Below are positions 9,642 through 19,844 of a stretch of 64,000 nt of DNA, in pieces. Numbering within the stretch: position 1 is the stretch's first letter; each line of letters opens with the position of its first letter. The notes beneath the pieces are model-generated. The model saw only the letters and a list, made by a program, of their open reading frames with translations. It did not search any database and was not told the DNA's origin. The DNA is taken from NCBI GenBank assembly GCA_937899905.1, contig CALCCF010000103.1, positions 1 through 64,000 of the forward strand, given 5' to 3'. A program made the translations under genes and the position numbers. This DNA comes from an uncultured Phycisphaeraceae bacterium (lineage in GTDB: Bacteria > Planctomycetota > Phycisphaerae > Phycisphaerales > UBA1924).

Positions 9642-10490
9642 CTAGTGCTTGTACACCCCGTGCCCGCTCTTGTTGCCCAGGCGGCCGGCGGTGACGAGCT
9701 GCTCGAGCAGTGGGCACGGGCGGTACCGCTCGCTGTGCAGGCCGTCGGCGAGCACGTTCATGATGTGGGCGCAGGTGTCCAGGCCGATGAAGTCTGCCAG
9801 CTGCAGCGGGCCCATCGGGTGGTTCATGCCAAGCTTCATGATCTCGTCGATGTGCTCGGGCTCGGCCACGCCCTCCATCCACGTGTAAAAGGCTTCATTA
9901 ATCATGGGCATGAGGATGCGGTTGGACACGAAGCCCGCGCGGTCGTTGGCGGGGACGGCCACCTTGCCCATTCGACTCGACAAGTCGAGCACGGCGGTGG
10001 TCACGGCCTCTTCGGTCGCCAGGCCGTTGATGACCTCGACGAGCTTCATCACCGGCACGGGGTAGAAGAAGTGCATGCCGATGACGTGCTGGGGGCGCTT
10101 GGTCGCGGCGGCGATGGCGGTGATGGAGATGCTGCTGGTGTTGGTAGCCAGGATGCAGCCGTCCTTGCAGGCGCCGTCGAGGTCGGCGAAGACGGCCTTC
10201 TTGACGTCCTCGTTCTCGACGACGGCCTCGATGGCGATGTCGCGGTCGGCCATGGCGTTCACGTCGCTGGCGTAGCTGATGCGCGCGAGGGCGGCGTCCG
10301 CGTCGGCCTGCTCCATGCGGCCCTTTTCGACCGCGCGGGCCATGAGCTTCTGGTGGGTGGCCTTGCACTTTGCGACCTGCTCGGCGCTGGCGTCGTACAC
10401 CAGCACATCGAGGCCCGCCACGGCGGAGACCTGCGCGATCCCGCCGCCCATCTGACCCGCTCCAACCACGCCCACCTTCTTGATCGCCAT
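9642..10490 (-). CDS. 3-hydroxybutyryl/3-hydroxyacyl-CoA dehydrogenase
   Basis: MAIKKVGVVGAGQMGGGIAQVSA Rossmann motif; IGMHFFYPVPVMKLVEVI; FVSNRILMPMINEA; ATG at 10490. Confidence 0.93.
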   Translation of the reverse strand: MAIKKVGVVGAGQMGGGIAQVSAVAGLDVLVYDASAEQVAKCKATHQKLMARAVEKGRMEQADADAALARISYASDVNAMADRDIAIEAVVENEDVKKAVFADLDGACKDGCILATNTSSISITAIAAATKRPQHVIGMHFFYPVPVMKLVEVINGLATEEAVTTAVLDLSSRMGKVAVPANDRAGFVSNRILMPMINEAFYTWMEGVAEPEHIDEIMKLGMNHPMGPLQLADFIGLDTCAHIMNVLADGLHSERYRPCPLLEQLVTAGRLGNKSGHGVYKH

Positions 10491-10606
10491 CGCGTACACT
10501 CCTTGAAGGAACCCGAACAACTGAGGCAGACGCCTCGGAACCGCAACATTAGCGGTCGGATTGCATCCCGTCAGGCCCACGCGAGAGACCCGCAGAGGAA
10601 TTGCTC

Positions 10607-10915
10607 ATGGATCGCATCGCCACCCTGGAGAAGATGCTGGCCGCCGAGCCCGAGGACACGTTCGTGCTCTACTCCCTCGGTCACGAACACGCGAAGGAAG
10701 GTCGGCACGAGGAAGCCGTGGGCTTCTACGAGAAGTGCCTTGCGGTCGATCCGGGCGAGCACTACGCGTACTTCCACATGGCGCGGTCGCTCGAAGCGCT
10801 GGGCGAAGAAGAGCGGGCCACGGGAATCCTGCAGACCGGCCTCGAGCGCGCGCGGGCCGACGGCAACCAGAAGGCCAGCGGCGAGATCGCGCAGTACCTG
10901 GCGCAGCTGATCTAG
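10607..10915 (+). CDS. small TPR-like protein
   Basis: MDRIATLEKMLAAEPEDTFVLYSLGHEHAKEGRHEEAVGFYEKCLAVDPGEHYAYFHMARSLEALG. Confidence 0.8.
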   Translation: MDRIATLEKMLAAEPEDTFVLYSLGHEHAKEGRHEEAVGFYEKCLAVDPGEHYAYFHMARSLEALGEEERATGILQTGLERARADGNQKASGEIAQYLAQLI

Positions 10916-10941
10916 CCCCCGGCACACCAGGCACTCAAAGC

Positions 10942-11616
10942 ATGGCAGAGATCGAGACCATCGCGCTCACGCCCAACGGGCCGAATCGGTGGACGCTCAA
11001 GACACCCGAGCACAAGCGGGCGACGCTGGACGACGCGGCCGTGATCGACTGCGCGCTCGTGAACGGCGATCCATGGACGGTCGCTGTACAGGAGCGCGTC
11101 CAGCGAGCTATCGGTGAGGCCGGTGCGAGACTGGCGGCCGAGCGGCTCTTGCGCGTGCGGCCGCGATCGAGCGCTGAACTCCGTGAGCGGCTCGGAAAGC
11201 GTTACCCGAAGGACGCGGTCGAGCGCGCCGTCGATCGATTGGTGCGCAGCGGCGCGGTGGACGATGCCCGGCTGGCCGACCAACTCGCCGAGCAGCTTGG
11301 CGAGATCCGACCGCACGCGCGCGAGGCGGTCCGCTCCCGCCTCGAGCGTGCGCGGGTTGGCAGCGACGTGGTAGAGCGAGCCCTGGACGAGCACGCGCCG
11401 AGCATGGGCGAATCCGATCGGGCCGTCGAGGCCGCGCGGGCACAGGCGCGCCGCCTTGCTGCGCTTGGCATCGGACCCGAGGCCATGCGTCGGCGGATCT
11501 ACGGCGCGCTCGGTCGGCGAGGATTCGACGCGGAGACCGCCGCGGAAGCCGTCGAGGCCGTGCTCGGCTCCTGGGACGAACAGGCCGATGGGCCAGACAC
11601 CGACGAGGCGGGCTGA
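10942..11616 (+). CDS. recX: RecX-family regulatory protein
   Basis: RLLRVRPRSSAELRERLGKRYPKDAVERAVDRLVRSGAVDDARLADQLAEQ and repeat helical triplets typical of RecX. Confidence 0.8.
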   Translation: MAEIETIALTPNGPNRWTLKTPEHKRATLDDAAVIDCALVNGDPWTVAVQERVQRAIGEAGARLAAERLLRVRPRSSAELRERLGKRYPKDAVERAVDRLVRSGAVDDARLADQLAEQLGEIRPHAREAVRSRLERARVGSDVVERALDEHAPSMGESDRAVEAARAQARRLAALGIGPEAMRRRIYGALGRRGFDAETAAEAVEAVLGSWDEQADGPDTDEAG

Positions 11617-11628
11617 GTACCATCGCCG

Positions 11629-12225
11629 ATGCCAAGAATCCGCCCTGCAGCGTTGTGCCTCATTCTCCCTACGGCTTGCCTCGGGCTGATGGGCTGTGTG
11701 GCTGATCGGCCCGGACAGGACAGCTACGGGACCGTCGCGGGCGTGTCGCCGCTCTCGGCCTTGGCCTCGCAGGAAACGCTGGAAGCTGTCGAGCCACGCG
11801 AGAGCGTGTTTACCCGCGAGGGCGACGTAATGGATCGCCGGTACTGGGCACCCATCGCGCTGCTCGCGCCGAACGATCTCACGCTGCACACTCCGCACTA
11901 CACGCCGAGCCGACTGCCGACGACCGGCGACTGGCGCTACGGCGGCGATGTGCCCAACATGCTGGACGTGCACGTGTACGGCAGCGGAAACCGCCATCAG
12001 CTCAAGAGCCTCGCGTACGAGCCGTTCTTGCAGGTGTATGACCTCGTGATGATCCCCGTGCTGATGATTACGGGTACGCCGCCCAACCGGCTCGACGCAT
12101 CCCCGGACACCGAGTACGTCCGTTCCCCCGACGCGTGGGATACGCCGCTGCCGCGGACCGGCCTGCCCGTGGGCGCCGTCGGCATGGAAGTCATCTCGCG
12201 TCCGGCCGAGGGCCGCCAGCTGTGA
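11629..12225 (+). CDS. hypothetical lipoprotein
   Basis: Signal peptide and lipobox-like CLGLMGCVAD; no recognised family. Confidence 0.6.
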   Translation: MPRIRPAALCLILPTACLGLMGCVADRPGQDSYGTVAGVSPLSALASQETLEAVEPRESVFTREGDVMDRRYWAPIALLAPNDLTLHTPHYTPSRLPTTGDWRYGGDVPNMLDVHVYGSGNRHQLKSLAYEPFLQVYDLVMIPVLMITGTPPNRLDASPDTEYVRSPDAWDTPLPRTGLPVGAVGMEVISRPAEGRQL

Positions 12226-12641
12226 GCGATACCTTCGACGACAAGGGCTTGCCGCCCGGATATCCGTTCAAGCCCAGCTATGAGATCGCGCCCGTTGCCG
12301 CCGCTGAGAAGCTGTCCAAGGGTGACGCGCTCCTCGTGGATGTGCGCTTGGCCGAGGAGCTTGAGATCGCCGCTCTCCCAGACGTCGGCGAGCACATCCA
12401 CGCGCCGCTTCACGAGCTCAACGAACACCTCGACGACATCGAGGACGCGGCAAACGGCCGGACCATCCTGACGCTCTGCCACCACGGGGTGCGTTCGATC
12501 AAGGCTGCATTAGCCCTGCGCGGCTGCGGCTTTGAGGACACTCACTCGATCGCGGGTGGCATCGAGAATTGGTCGCTGGCGGTCGATCGCGCCGTCCCGC
12601 GGTACACGCGTGACGGCGCGCAGTGCACCCGGGTCGAGTAG
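12222..12641 (+). CDS. rhodanese-like domain protein
   Basis: GTG start overlapping previous stop; LLVDVRLAEE... TILTLCHHGVRSIKAALALRGCGF...AGGIENWSLAVD. Confidence 0.88.
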   Translation: MSDTFDDKGLPPGYPFKPSYEIAPVAAAEKLSKGDALLVDVRLAEELEIAALPDVGEHIHAPLHELNEHLDDIEDAANGRTILTLCHHGVRSIKAALALRGCGFEDTHSIAGGIENWSLAVDRAVPRYTRDGAQCTRVE

Positions 12642-15600
12642 TTACGCCGCCTGACGCCTCGACATCGCCTCGACGATCGTTGCCACGAGCCGCCCCCGAC
12701 CGATCGGTTTGGTAGCGTAGGAATCACACCCCACGCCGAAGCAGCGGACACGATCCTCATCCGTCGAATGCGCCGTGAGAGCGATGATCGGTAGCTCGCA
12801 GCCAGCCTGGCGTAGCGTTTGCACGACGGTATATCCATCGATCTCGGGCATCTGCATGTCGCTGAGGATCACATCGAACTCCAGCGGAGCCTTAAGGTGA
12901 CCGTCGGCGGTAAGCATCTTGAGCCCTTCGCGCCCATCGAGTGCGCACGTGACCACCGCGCCGACGCGCTCGAGATGGGTCTTGATCAGGCGGATGTTGT
13001 CCACACCGTCTTCCATGAGCAGGATGCGCACGCCTTCGAGCCGCAGGGTATCGGCCGGCTGCACGCGACCGGCCGAACTGGCCGCCTTACCAGATGGGAT
13101 CGGCTTGACAAAGGCGCCCGTGTCGATCGTCACGTAGAAGGTTGTGCCCACACCTTGTGTGCTCTCGAATGAGATATCGCCGCCGAGCAGACCGGCCAGG
13201 CGCTTGCTGATCCGCAGGCCGAGACCGGTGCCACCAAAGCGGCGCGATGTCGATGCGTCCGCCTGGGTGAACGCCTCGAACACATGCTCGGACTGTTCCT
13301 GGCTCATCCCGATCCCGGTGTCGACGATCTCCACCGCGAGCACACCCCGGCCCGCCGCGCCCTCGCGGTAGTCCGCAGCAACGCGCACGGATCCGTTCTC
13401 GGTGAACTTGATGGCGTTGCCCATGAGGTTTACGAGGATCTGCCGGAGTCTCGTCGGATCTGTCTCGATGATCTCCGGGACGCCCGTTGCGCAGGTGGAC
13501 TTGATGTCCAGGCCCTTGGCCTCGGCCTGCACGCTCATCAGCCTCACCGCGCTCTCGAGCAGTTCGCGAGGATTGACTCGGATCCGCTCGGTGACCATCT
13601 GGCCGGCTTCGATCTTGGAGATATCGAGGATGTCGTTGATGATCGAGAGCAGGTGCTCGCCGTTGCGCCGGATCGTGGAGATGTAATCGGCGCGCTGATC
13701 GGCGGTGAGATCCGGCTCTGCCAAGAGGTCGGCGAAGCCGATGATCGACGTCATCGGCGTGCGGATCTCGTGGCTCATATTTGCCAGGAACTCGGTCTTG
13801 CTCTGGTTGGCGTCTTCGGCCTTGGCCTGCGCTTCGCGCAGCTCGGCCTCGCGCTCGACTTCGGCGGTCACGTCTCGGGCAGTGCCATAGAGACCGAACA
13901 CTTCACCAGAGTCGTCAATCCGAGTGCGTCCGTCGATGGCGACATAGCGGATGCCGTTCTCCGTGTTGGCACGCTCCAGCACCAGGGCGTAGGGCGTCCC
14001 GTGCATCCTTGCTTTCTGGATCGAGTCGGCCAGCCAACGTGCGTCTTCTTCGAGGTAATGCGAGAGGACCGTGTCGTAGTCGGGTGGGCCGGCCTCGATC
14101 GGATGGTCGAAGATTTCGAAGAGCTGCTTGGACCTCGTAACTTCGTCGGTGCGGTAGTCAACGCTCCAACTGCCCATGCGAGCGATGGACTGAGCCGATT
14201 CGAGTGCCCGGTTGGATTCCTCGAGCGCGTCGCGTTGCTCGCGTTGCTGGGTGATGTCCTGGAACGCACCAACCAGGCGTGCGACTTCCCCATCGACCAT
14301 CACGGGTCCGCCCACAGATCGGACCCAGCGCTGCCGTCCGGTGCGTGTGACGAACCGAGCCTCGACATCGAAGCGTTCGCGCTCTTCGATCGCGCGTTGT
14401 ACTCCCTGAGCGATCATGGCACGATCGTCCGGATGGTAGAAGTCGATCGCCTCCGCCACGTTGGGCTCGTAGTCGTCGGCGACTTCGTGGATAGCGCGCA
14501 CCTGCTCGGACCAATAGAGCTCTTCCGTGTGGATGTCGAACTCCCAGCCGCCGATGCCAGTCATCTGGGATGTGCTTGCTAAGAGGGCCTCACGACGAGC
14601 GATCTCGCGTTCGGCAAGCACTTCATCATGGACGTCCATCTGGATGCCGACGAGTTGGCCGCCCTCGCCCGGTGTCGAGTCTGCCACGAAGGTGGCATAA
14701 AGGCGCATCCACCGCCAGTCGCCATTGCGATGCCTCATGCGGCATTGGACGACGATGTGCTGATCTAGGCCCTGCCGATGGCGCTCTAGCGCGTCCTCGA
14801 GGCGTTCAACGTCGTCTTCGTGGATTCGGCTCAGCAGCGTCGCGGCGTCGGGCAAGAGGTCATCGTGGCGCTCGCCGAGCGTCTGCGCCCAGCGTGGATC
14901 GCAACGGAATGCCCCAGTGTCCATATTCCATTCCCACAGGCCCATCCGACCGGCCTGGAGGGCGAGCTCCGTTCGCTGCGTGGCTCGATCATGCTCCAGC
15001 TTCCGATTCATGCGTTCGGTCACGTCGATGTGGATGCCGACCATCCGGACGGGTTCACCCTTCGCATCCCAAGAGACGACCTTGCCCGACGCTTGGATCC
15101 ACTTCCATGATCCGTCTCGGTGCCGCATGCGGAATTGGACCTCTCGATACGGGACCCCTTCCTCGAAGTGCTGGCGGACACGCTCGAGCGCGATCGGGAG
15201 GTCTTCTGGATGAACGTGGCTCGACCACGCCTCGAGATCGCGACCGAGCGATTCGGGCGTCTCACCGATCATGCCGGCCCAACGCGAATCAAAGATGAGC
15301 TCGCCAGTGGGTATCTCCCAGTCCCACGTGCCAATCCCGCCACCTGAGAGCGTGAGTTCGGTCCGTTCGGCCTGCTCGAAGAGCTCCTGTTCGATGCTGA
15401 GTCGTTCTGTGAGGTCTCGAGCCGCCACGAAGCAGAGTGCGCCCGTTTGGCTGAAACGCCACTCGAGGCTCCGCTGCTCACCATCGCGTGTGACAGACCG
15501 GGCACGATGGGCGACCGTGTCCTCACCCGTGCGGGCCCGCTCGAACGCATTGCCGAGGGCCTCTCGGTCGTCGGTGTTGACGAATTCGAAGAGCGGGCGT

Positions 15601-16001
15601 CCCACCGTCTGGGCATCGCCGGTACGAAGCAGTTCCCAGGCCTCGTTGGCTCGAACGATCAGGCCATCGGCATCGACGATGCAGATCGGTTCCGGGGAGC
15701 TCTCGAAGAATCCGGCAAGCTGCTCGAGCTCACCGCTCCGTTCTCTGAGCCTCGAGTCGTTGGCACGTATCCACTGCGCGACGAGTCCGGCGGTGCCGAG
15801 CAACAACAGTAAGGCCGCGGCCTTCGCGAGTGTGGGCTGGACCGCCCATGCATGGAAGAAGTGCAGGTCGATCGTCGAGATCACGGCCGCGATCGCGATG
15901 GCGCCAAAGAGCAACAGGCGCGCCCGTCGTGATCCGGGTGTGCTGTGCGGCCGCGTCTGCGGTGTGTACTGGACTGGCTCCGTTGGCCCTGGCGTGCGCA
16001 T
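12642..16001 (-). CDS. hybrid sensor histidine kinase with about five PAS domains and C-terminal receiver
   Basis: HisKA EFLANMSHEIRTPMTSIIGFADLL, HATPase DTGIGMSQEQ/GGTGLGLRIS, receiver VILSDMQMPEIDGY; five successive PAS-like blocks. Confidence 0.93.
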   Translation of the reverse strand: MRTPGPTEPVQYTPQTRPHSTPGSRRARLLLFGAIAIAAVISTIDLHFFHAWAVQPTLAKAAALLLLLGTAGLVAQWIRANDSRLRERSGELEQLAGFFESSPEPICIVDADGLIVRANEAWELLRTGDAQTVGRPLFEFVNTDDREALGNAFERARTGEDTVAHRARSVTRDGEQRSLEWRFSQTGALCFVAARDLTERLSIEQELFEQAERTELTLSGGGIGTWDWEIPTGELIFDSRWAGMIGETPESLGRDLEAWSSHVHPEDLPIALERVRQHFEEGVPYREVQFRMRHRDGSWKWIQASGKVVSWDAKGEPVRMVGIHIDVTERMNRKLEHDRATQRTELALQAGRMGLWEWNMDTGAFRCDPRWAQTLGERHDDLLPDAATLLSRIHEDDVERLEDALERHRQGLDQHIVVQCRMRHRNGDWRWMRLYATFVADSTPGEGGQLVGIQMDVHDEVLAEREIARREALLASTSQMTGIGGWEFDIHTEELYWSEQVRAIHEVADDYEPNVAEAIDFYHPDDRAMIAQGVQRAIEERERFDVEARFVTRTGRQRWVRSVGGPVMVDGEVARLVGAFQDITQQREQRDALEESNRALESAQSIARMGSWSVDYRTDEVTRSKQLFEIFDHPIEAGPPDYDTVLSHYLEEDARWLADSIQKARMHGTPYALVLERANTENGIRYVAIDGRTRIDDSGEVFGLYGTARDVTAEVEREAELREAQAKAEDANQSKTEFLANMSHEIRTPMTSIIGFADLLAEPDLTADQRADYISTIRRNGEHLLSIINDILDISKIEAGQMVTERIRVNPRELLESAVRLMSVQAEAKGLDIKSTCATGVPEIIETDPTRLRQILVNLMGNAIKFTENGSVRVAADYREGAAGRGVLAVEIVDTGIGMSQEQSEHVFEAFTQADASTSRRFGGTGLGLRISKRLAGLLGGDISFESTQGVGTTFYVTIDTGAFVKPIPSGKAASSAGRVQPADTLRLEGVRILLMEDGVDNIRLIKTHLERVGAVVTCALDGREGLKMLTADGHLKAPLEFDVILSDMQMPEIDGYTVVQTLRQAGCELPIIALTAHSTDEDRVRCFGVGCDSYATKPIGRGRLVATIVEAMSRRQAA

Positions 16002-16134
16002 CAAAACGTCCTATAACTACATTGGGCCAGCAGGCCCATTGGTGGTCATCGGTTGCACGCCGGGTCCGATCAAGTCGAACTTCCGCTTGAAGACTCGCGA
16101 CTTAGACCAGCGAGGCTGGAGCTACCATCGTCCG

Positions 16135-16731
16135 ATGCCCCGCCGGCTAGTGCGCTTCTACCAGAAGAGCCGACTGCTCAACATCAACCTGAACCTCGTG
16201 GTGGCGGGGTTCTTGGCCATCGCGCTTGCCAAATTCCCGGTGATGCTGGTCGAGCAGTGGCTCGCCGGGCAGAAGTTCCTGATCACGCTGATTGCGTACG
16301 GGATCGACACCGTGTTCGATGTCGCGGTGTATTTCGGGTTGCACTGGATCGCCAACCACTGGCGTCCTTCGGCCGTACACGGCAAGGGCCGAAAGCCCCC
16401 GAGGCCGGCCCACCGCAAGAACTTCTTCATGGACGCGGGGCGAGTGCAGGCCGAGCGGATGATCCTCGTGCCGGTGTTTGCCGCGGTGTCCATTGGCATG
16501 ATGTACAGCCTGCAGCGGTACGGCGGCGTGTCGGCTTCGTGGGCCTTCGTGTACAGCTTTGGCACTGCCATCCTTGTCACGCGGACGCTGCACACCATCA
16601 GCGGCATCTGGACGGGCACCTTCAAGAGCGACCACCAGTACTACGCCGAGGGCACGGCCCCCGAGGATCCGGCGGCACCGAAGCCGCTCCCCCAGTCTGG
16701 GGAGCGTGAGCGGGAGCGGCAGGCCGTGTAG
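16135..16731 (+). CDS. hypothetical multi-pass membrane protein
   Basis: ATG at 16135; several hydrophobic segments (LNLVVAGFLAIALAKFPVML, MILVPVFAAVSIGMMYSL). Confidence 0.6.
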   Translation: MPRRLVRFYQKSRLLNINLNLVVAGFLAIALAKFPVMLVEQWLAGQKFLITLIAYGIDTVFDVAVYFGLHWIANHWRPSAVHGKGRKPPRPAHRKNFFMDAGRVQAERMILVPVFAAVSIGMMYSLQRYGGVSASWAFVYSFGTAILVTRTLHTISGIWTGTFKSDHQYYAEGTAPEDPAAPKPLPQSGERERERQAV

Positions 16732-16750
16732 GGCGGCCTACAACCCCACC

Positions 16751-18865
16751 ATGTGCGGCATCGCCGGCGTCCTGCGCATCCACGAACTGGGCAGCAAGCC
16801 CCCCCACCCCCTTGAGGCCATCCCCGAGGCGTGGCTCGATGTGCTCGACGACGGCATCAAGCACCGCGGCCCCGACGGCCAGGGCCGATTCCGCGATCGC
16901 GCGACGAGGCCCGACGGCTCGGTCGTCGACGTCGCGTTCGTCCACCGCCGCCTGAGCATCCTCGACCACGAGGGCGGCCACCAGCCCATGGTGCACGACG
17001 GCGAACGCCTTCGTCCCGACCTGACCTATCAGCCCGGCGAGCCGCCCAAACTAGCGCACGAGTTGTGCCCCGACAAGCCGCTGGTCGCCGTGGTGTTCAA
17101 CGGCTGCATCTACAACCAGCACGAGCTGCGCACGGAGTTGACACAGCAGGGCGCGTGGTTCGAGACGGACCACAGCGATACGGAGGTGCTGGTGCATGGG
17201 TGGCGGGTTTGGGACGATCCGCAAGCAGCATGGATCAAGCAGCTTGAGGGCATGTTCGGGCTGGCGATCTGGTCTCGACCGAACGCCGATATCGTGATCG
17301 CTCGGGACACCTTCGGCGAAAAGCCGCTCTACGTCGCTGCGGATGATCGTGACACTATCTTCACTTTTGCCAGCTCCGCCACAGCGCTGATCGCATGTGG
17401 CGGGGTCACTCCGCTGCTCTCAATGGAAGAGCATGCCTGCCTGGAGTGGGTGCGATTCGGTTATCACGGCCGCTTCACGCCGCAGGACAGTCTGCAGCAG
17501 TTCGGGCCGGGCGAGCGTGGCCGGCCTCGCCGCCCATACACGCCCGCCCAACGGCCAACAGCTAGGCATCCACTTCGTCCGAGGTCTTGGCAGAAGCTCA
17601 GACGCGCACTCCCATCACACCCAAGTGGAACTGCAGAAGTCCACAGAGTCGATCGGCTGCTTCGCGCTGCGGTTCAGGCTCGCCTGGAGACGGACGTGCC
17701 CCTTGCGTGCCTGCTATCAGGCGGCGTCGATTCGTCGCTGATTTCGGCGTATGCGAGCGAGGCCACCAACGATCGTCTTCGCACACTCTGTGTACGAATG
17801 CCCGACGATCGATTCGACGAGTCGCCGCACGCCGAAGTCGTCGCAAGACACCTCGGCACCAAGCACGAGGTTGTCCAAGCCAACGCACATCCCGCCGAAG
17901 ACCTTCAACTGCTGATCCAGAGCCTCGGGCTTCCTTTCGGTGACAGTTCGCTGCTACCGACCTTTTGGGCCTGCCAAGCTGCCCGAGAACACGCGGGCGT
18001 GCTGCTTTCGGGCGATGGCGGTGATGAACTGTTCCTTGGATACGAACGCTACAAAACAGCGGGTTGGCTTGGGACTGGACTCTTCTGGGGGCCGTTGGAG
18101 CCCATCATGCAGCACGGGGTACTTCTGCCTCCGAGGCGAGATCCCAAATCACTTTCGGACAAAGTGGCCCGGTTCTTGCTTGCTGGAACAGGCGGAACAC
18201 CTCAGGGCTATCGCGAGTTGCTGGCCATCTTCATGATGGGTGACATGTCGCGCCTTACCAATCGTTCGGGTTGGTCAACGAATCTCGAAGCCGCAGATGT
18301 CGCAGGTGTGTTCGACGCCCGTGACTACGACCTGCTCCACCACCTTCCCGGCGACCTGCTCCGTAAGACCGATACCGCCTCGATGCTTGCGGGCATCGAG
18401 CTGCGTGCGCCGTTCCTGGACTCGCAGCTGGCGAAGTGCGCCCTGGAACTGCAACTCGGAAAGATCCTCCCGCGAGGACAACGCAAGGGCCTGCTCAAGC
18501 AAGTCGCCCGCAAGTACCTCCCCGACCACATCGTCGACCGCCCCAAGCAGGGCTTCGCCATCCCCATCGGCCGATGGTTCCGCGAGGACTACGGCGGGCT
18601 TCGACAGTTGCTCTACGACCATCTTGAGTCGACCGATCCGTTCCCGGGGATCGACCATGCGGGCATCGAGATCAACATGGGCTTTGTGCGGCAGATGCTC
18701 CGCGAGCACGATGCGGCGGGTGAGAAGTCGATCAATCCGTGGCACGGGCGCGACCACTCGCAGCGGTTGTACATGTTGCTGGCGCTGAGCATCTGGGCGA
18801 AGTGGTTGCACGGGTTGCGCGGGGATGCAATAGAAGACCCCTCGCTTGCGCAAGGGGCTCGTTGA
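16751..18865 (+). CDS. asnB: asparagine synthase (glutamine-hydrolysing)
   Basis: MCGIAGVL N-terminal GATase; VFNGCIYN; LSGGVDSSLISA PP-loop; KQGFAIPIGRWFRE. Confidence 0.93.
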   Translation: MCGIAGVLRIHELGSKPPHPLEAIPEAWLDVLDDGIKHRGPDGQGRFRDRATRPDGSVVDVAFVHRRLSILDHEGGHQPMVHDGERLRPDLTYQPGEPPKLAHELCPDKPLVAVVFNGCIYNQHELRTELTQQGAWFETDHSDTEVLVHGWRVWDDPQAAWIKQLEGMFGLAIWSRPNADIVIARDTFGEKPLYVAADDRDTIFTFASSATALIACGGVTPLLSMEEHACLEWVRFGYHGRFTPQDSLQQFGPGERGRPRRPYTPAQRPTARHPLRPRSWQKLRRALPSHPSGTAEVHRVDRLLRAAVQARLETDVPLACLLSGGVDSSLISAYASEATNDRLRTLCVRMPDDRFDESPHAEVVARHLGTKHEVVQANAHPAEDLQLLIQSLGLPFGDSSLLPTFWACQAAREHAGVLLSGDGGDELFLGYERYKTAGWLGTGLFWGPLEPIMQHGVLLPPRRDPKSLSDKVARFLLAGTGGTPQGYRELLAIFMMGDMSRLTNRSGWSTNLEAADVAGVFDARDYDLLHHLPGDLLRKTDTASMLAGIELRAPFLDSQLAKCALELQLGKILPRGQRKGLLKQVARKYLPDHIVDRPKQGFAIPIGRWFREDYGGLRQLLYDHLESTDPFPGIDHAGIEINMGFVRQMLREHDAAGEKSINPWHGRDHSQRLYMLLALSIWAKWLHGLRGDAIEDPSLAQGAR

Positions 18866-18886
18866 TTCCAAAGATGTCGCGACACG

Positions 18887-19822
18887 TCAGCCGTTGGTGA
18901 CCTTGACCTGGATGGCCTCGGGCACGTGGATGTCGCGCTGGGGGTACGGGATGCCGATGCCGGCCTCGTCGAGCGCGTACTTGATGTCGCGGACCATGCG
19001 CTCCTTGACGGCCCAGTAGTCGGCCGTGGGCGCCCACACGCGGACGGCCCAGTCGATCGACGAGCCGCCGAGCTCGCTGAGGTAGATCACCGGGTCCTGG
19101 CTTGCGTCACGGCCCTCGATGGCCTTCGCGGCGGCCATCATGACCTCACGCGCCTTGTCGATGTCGGCCTCGTACGCGGTGCCGACGGCGATGTCGACGC
19201 GGCGGGTGCCGTGGTGCGTCACGTTCTCGCTCGTCGAGCCGAAGATCGAGCTGTTGGGCATGATGATGCGGCGGTTGTCGGGCGTGTCGAACGTCGTGGT
19301 GAACAGCTCGATCTCGTCGACCTTGGCCGTCACACCGTTGACGCTGATGACATCACCCACGCGGTACGGCCTGAACACCAGCAGCATCACACCGGCGGCG
19401 ACGTTGCCCAGCGTGCCCGAGAGGGCAAGGCCGATGGCGAAGCCGAGGGCCGCGAGGACGGCGGCGAAGCTGGTCATCTCGACGCCGAACGTCGAGAGGA
19501 CGCTGATGCCGCCAAGGACGAGGATGGCCCACTTGACGAGGTTGCCGAAGAACTTGGCGAGCGTGATCTCGACACGGGCCTTGGTGGTGGCCTTGATGGT
19601 CAGGCGTCGGGCCCATCCGGCGAGGATGAGTACGACGATGATCAGGATGACCGCGACAACCACAGGCTGTGCGACGCCCCAGACTTCGGCGGCCGTGATC
19701 TGATCAAACTCCCCGCTGGAGATCTTGCTCCACAGGTTGGCCGCACCTTCGGCCACAGGATTCGGATCGGTTTCGGGCGTGTCGGTCCCGGCTTCGGAAC
19801 CTTCTTGGAGGATCATGTTCAT
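18887..19822 (-). CDS. MscS-family mechanosensitive channel
   Basis: ALGFAIGLALSGTLGNVAAGVMLLVFRPYRVGDVISVNG pore/beta motif, MPNSSIFG. Confidence 0.92.
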   Translation of the reverse strand: MNMILQEGSEAGTDTPETDPNPVAEGAANLWSKISSGEFDQITAAEVWGVAQPVVVAVILIIVVLILAGWARRLTIKATTKARVEITLAKFFGNLVKWAILVLGGISVLSTFGVEMTSFAAVLAALGFAIGLALSGTLGNVAAGVMLLVFRPYRVGDVISVNGVTAKVDEIELFTTTFDTPDNRRIIMPNSSIFGSTSENVTHHGTRRVDIAVGTAYEADIDKAREVMMAAAKAIEGRDASQDPVIYLSELGGSSIDWAVRVWAPTADYWAVKERMVRDIKYALDEAGIGIPYPQRDIHVPEAIQVKVTNG

Positions 19823-19844
19823 TCTCCCACGTGTTGGTTTGCGA

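Noticed and set aside
9636-10910. 424-aa plus-strand ORF
   Set aside because: Antisense to the 3-hydroxyacyl-CoA dehydrogenase and out of frame with the small TPR gene; GC-rich shadow ORF.
13284-14582. 432-aa plus-strand ORF
   Set aside because: Antisense to the hybrid histidine kinase, whose motifs are unambiguous on the minus strand.
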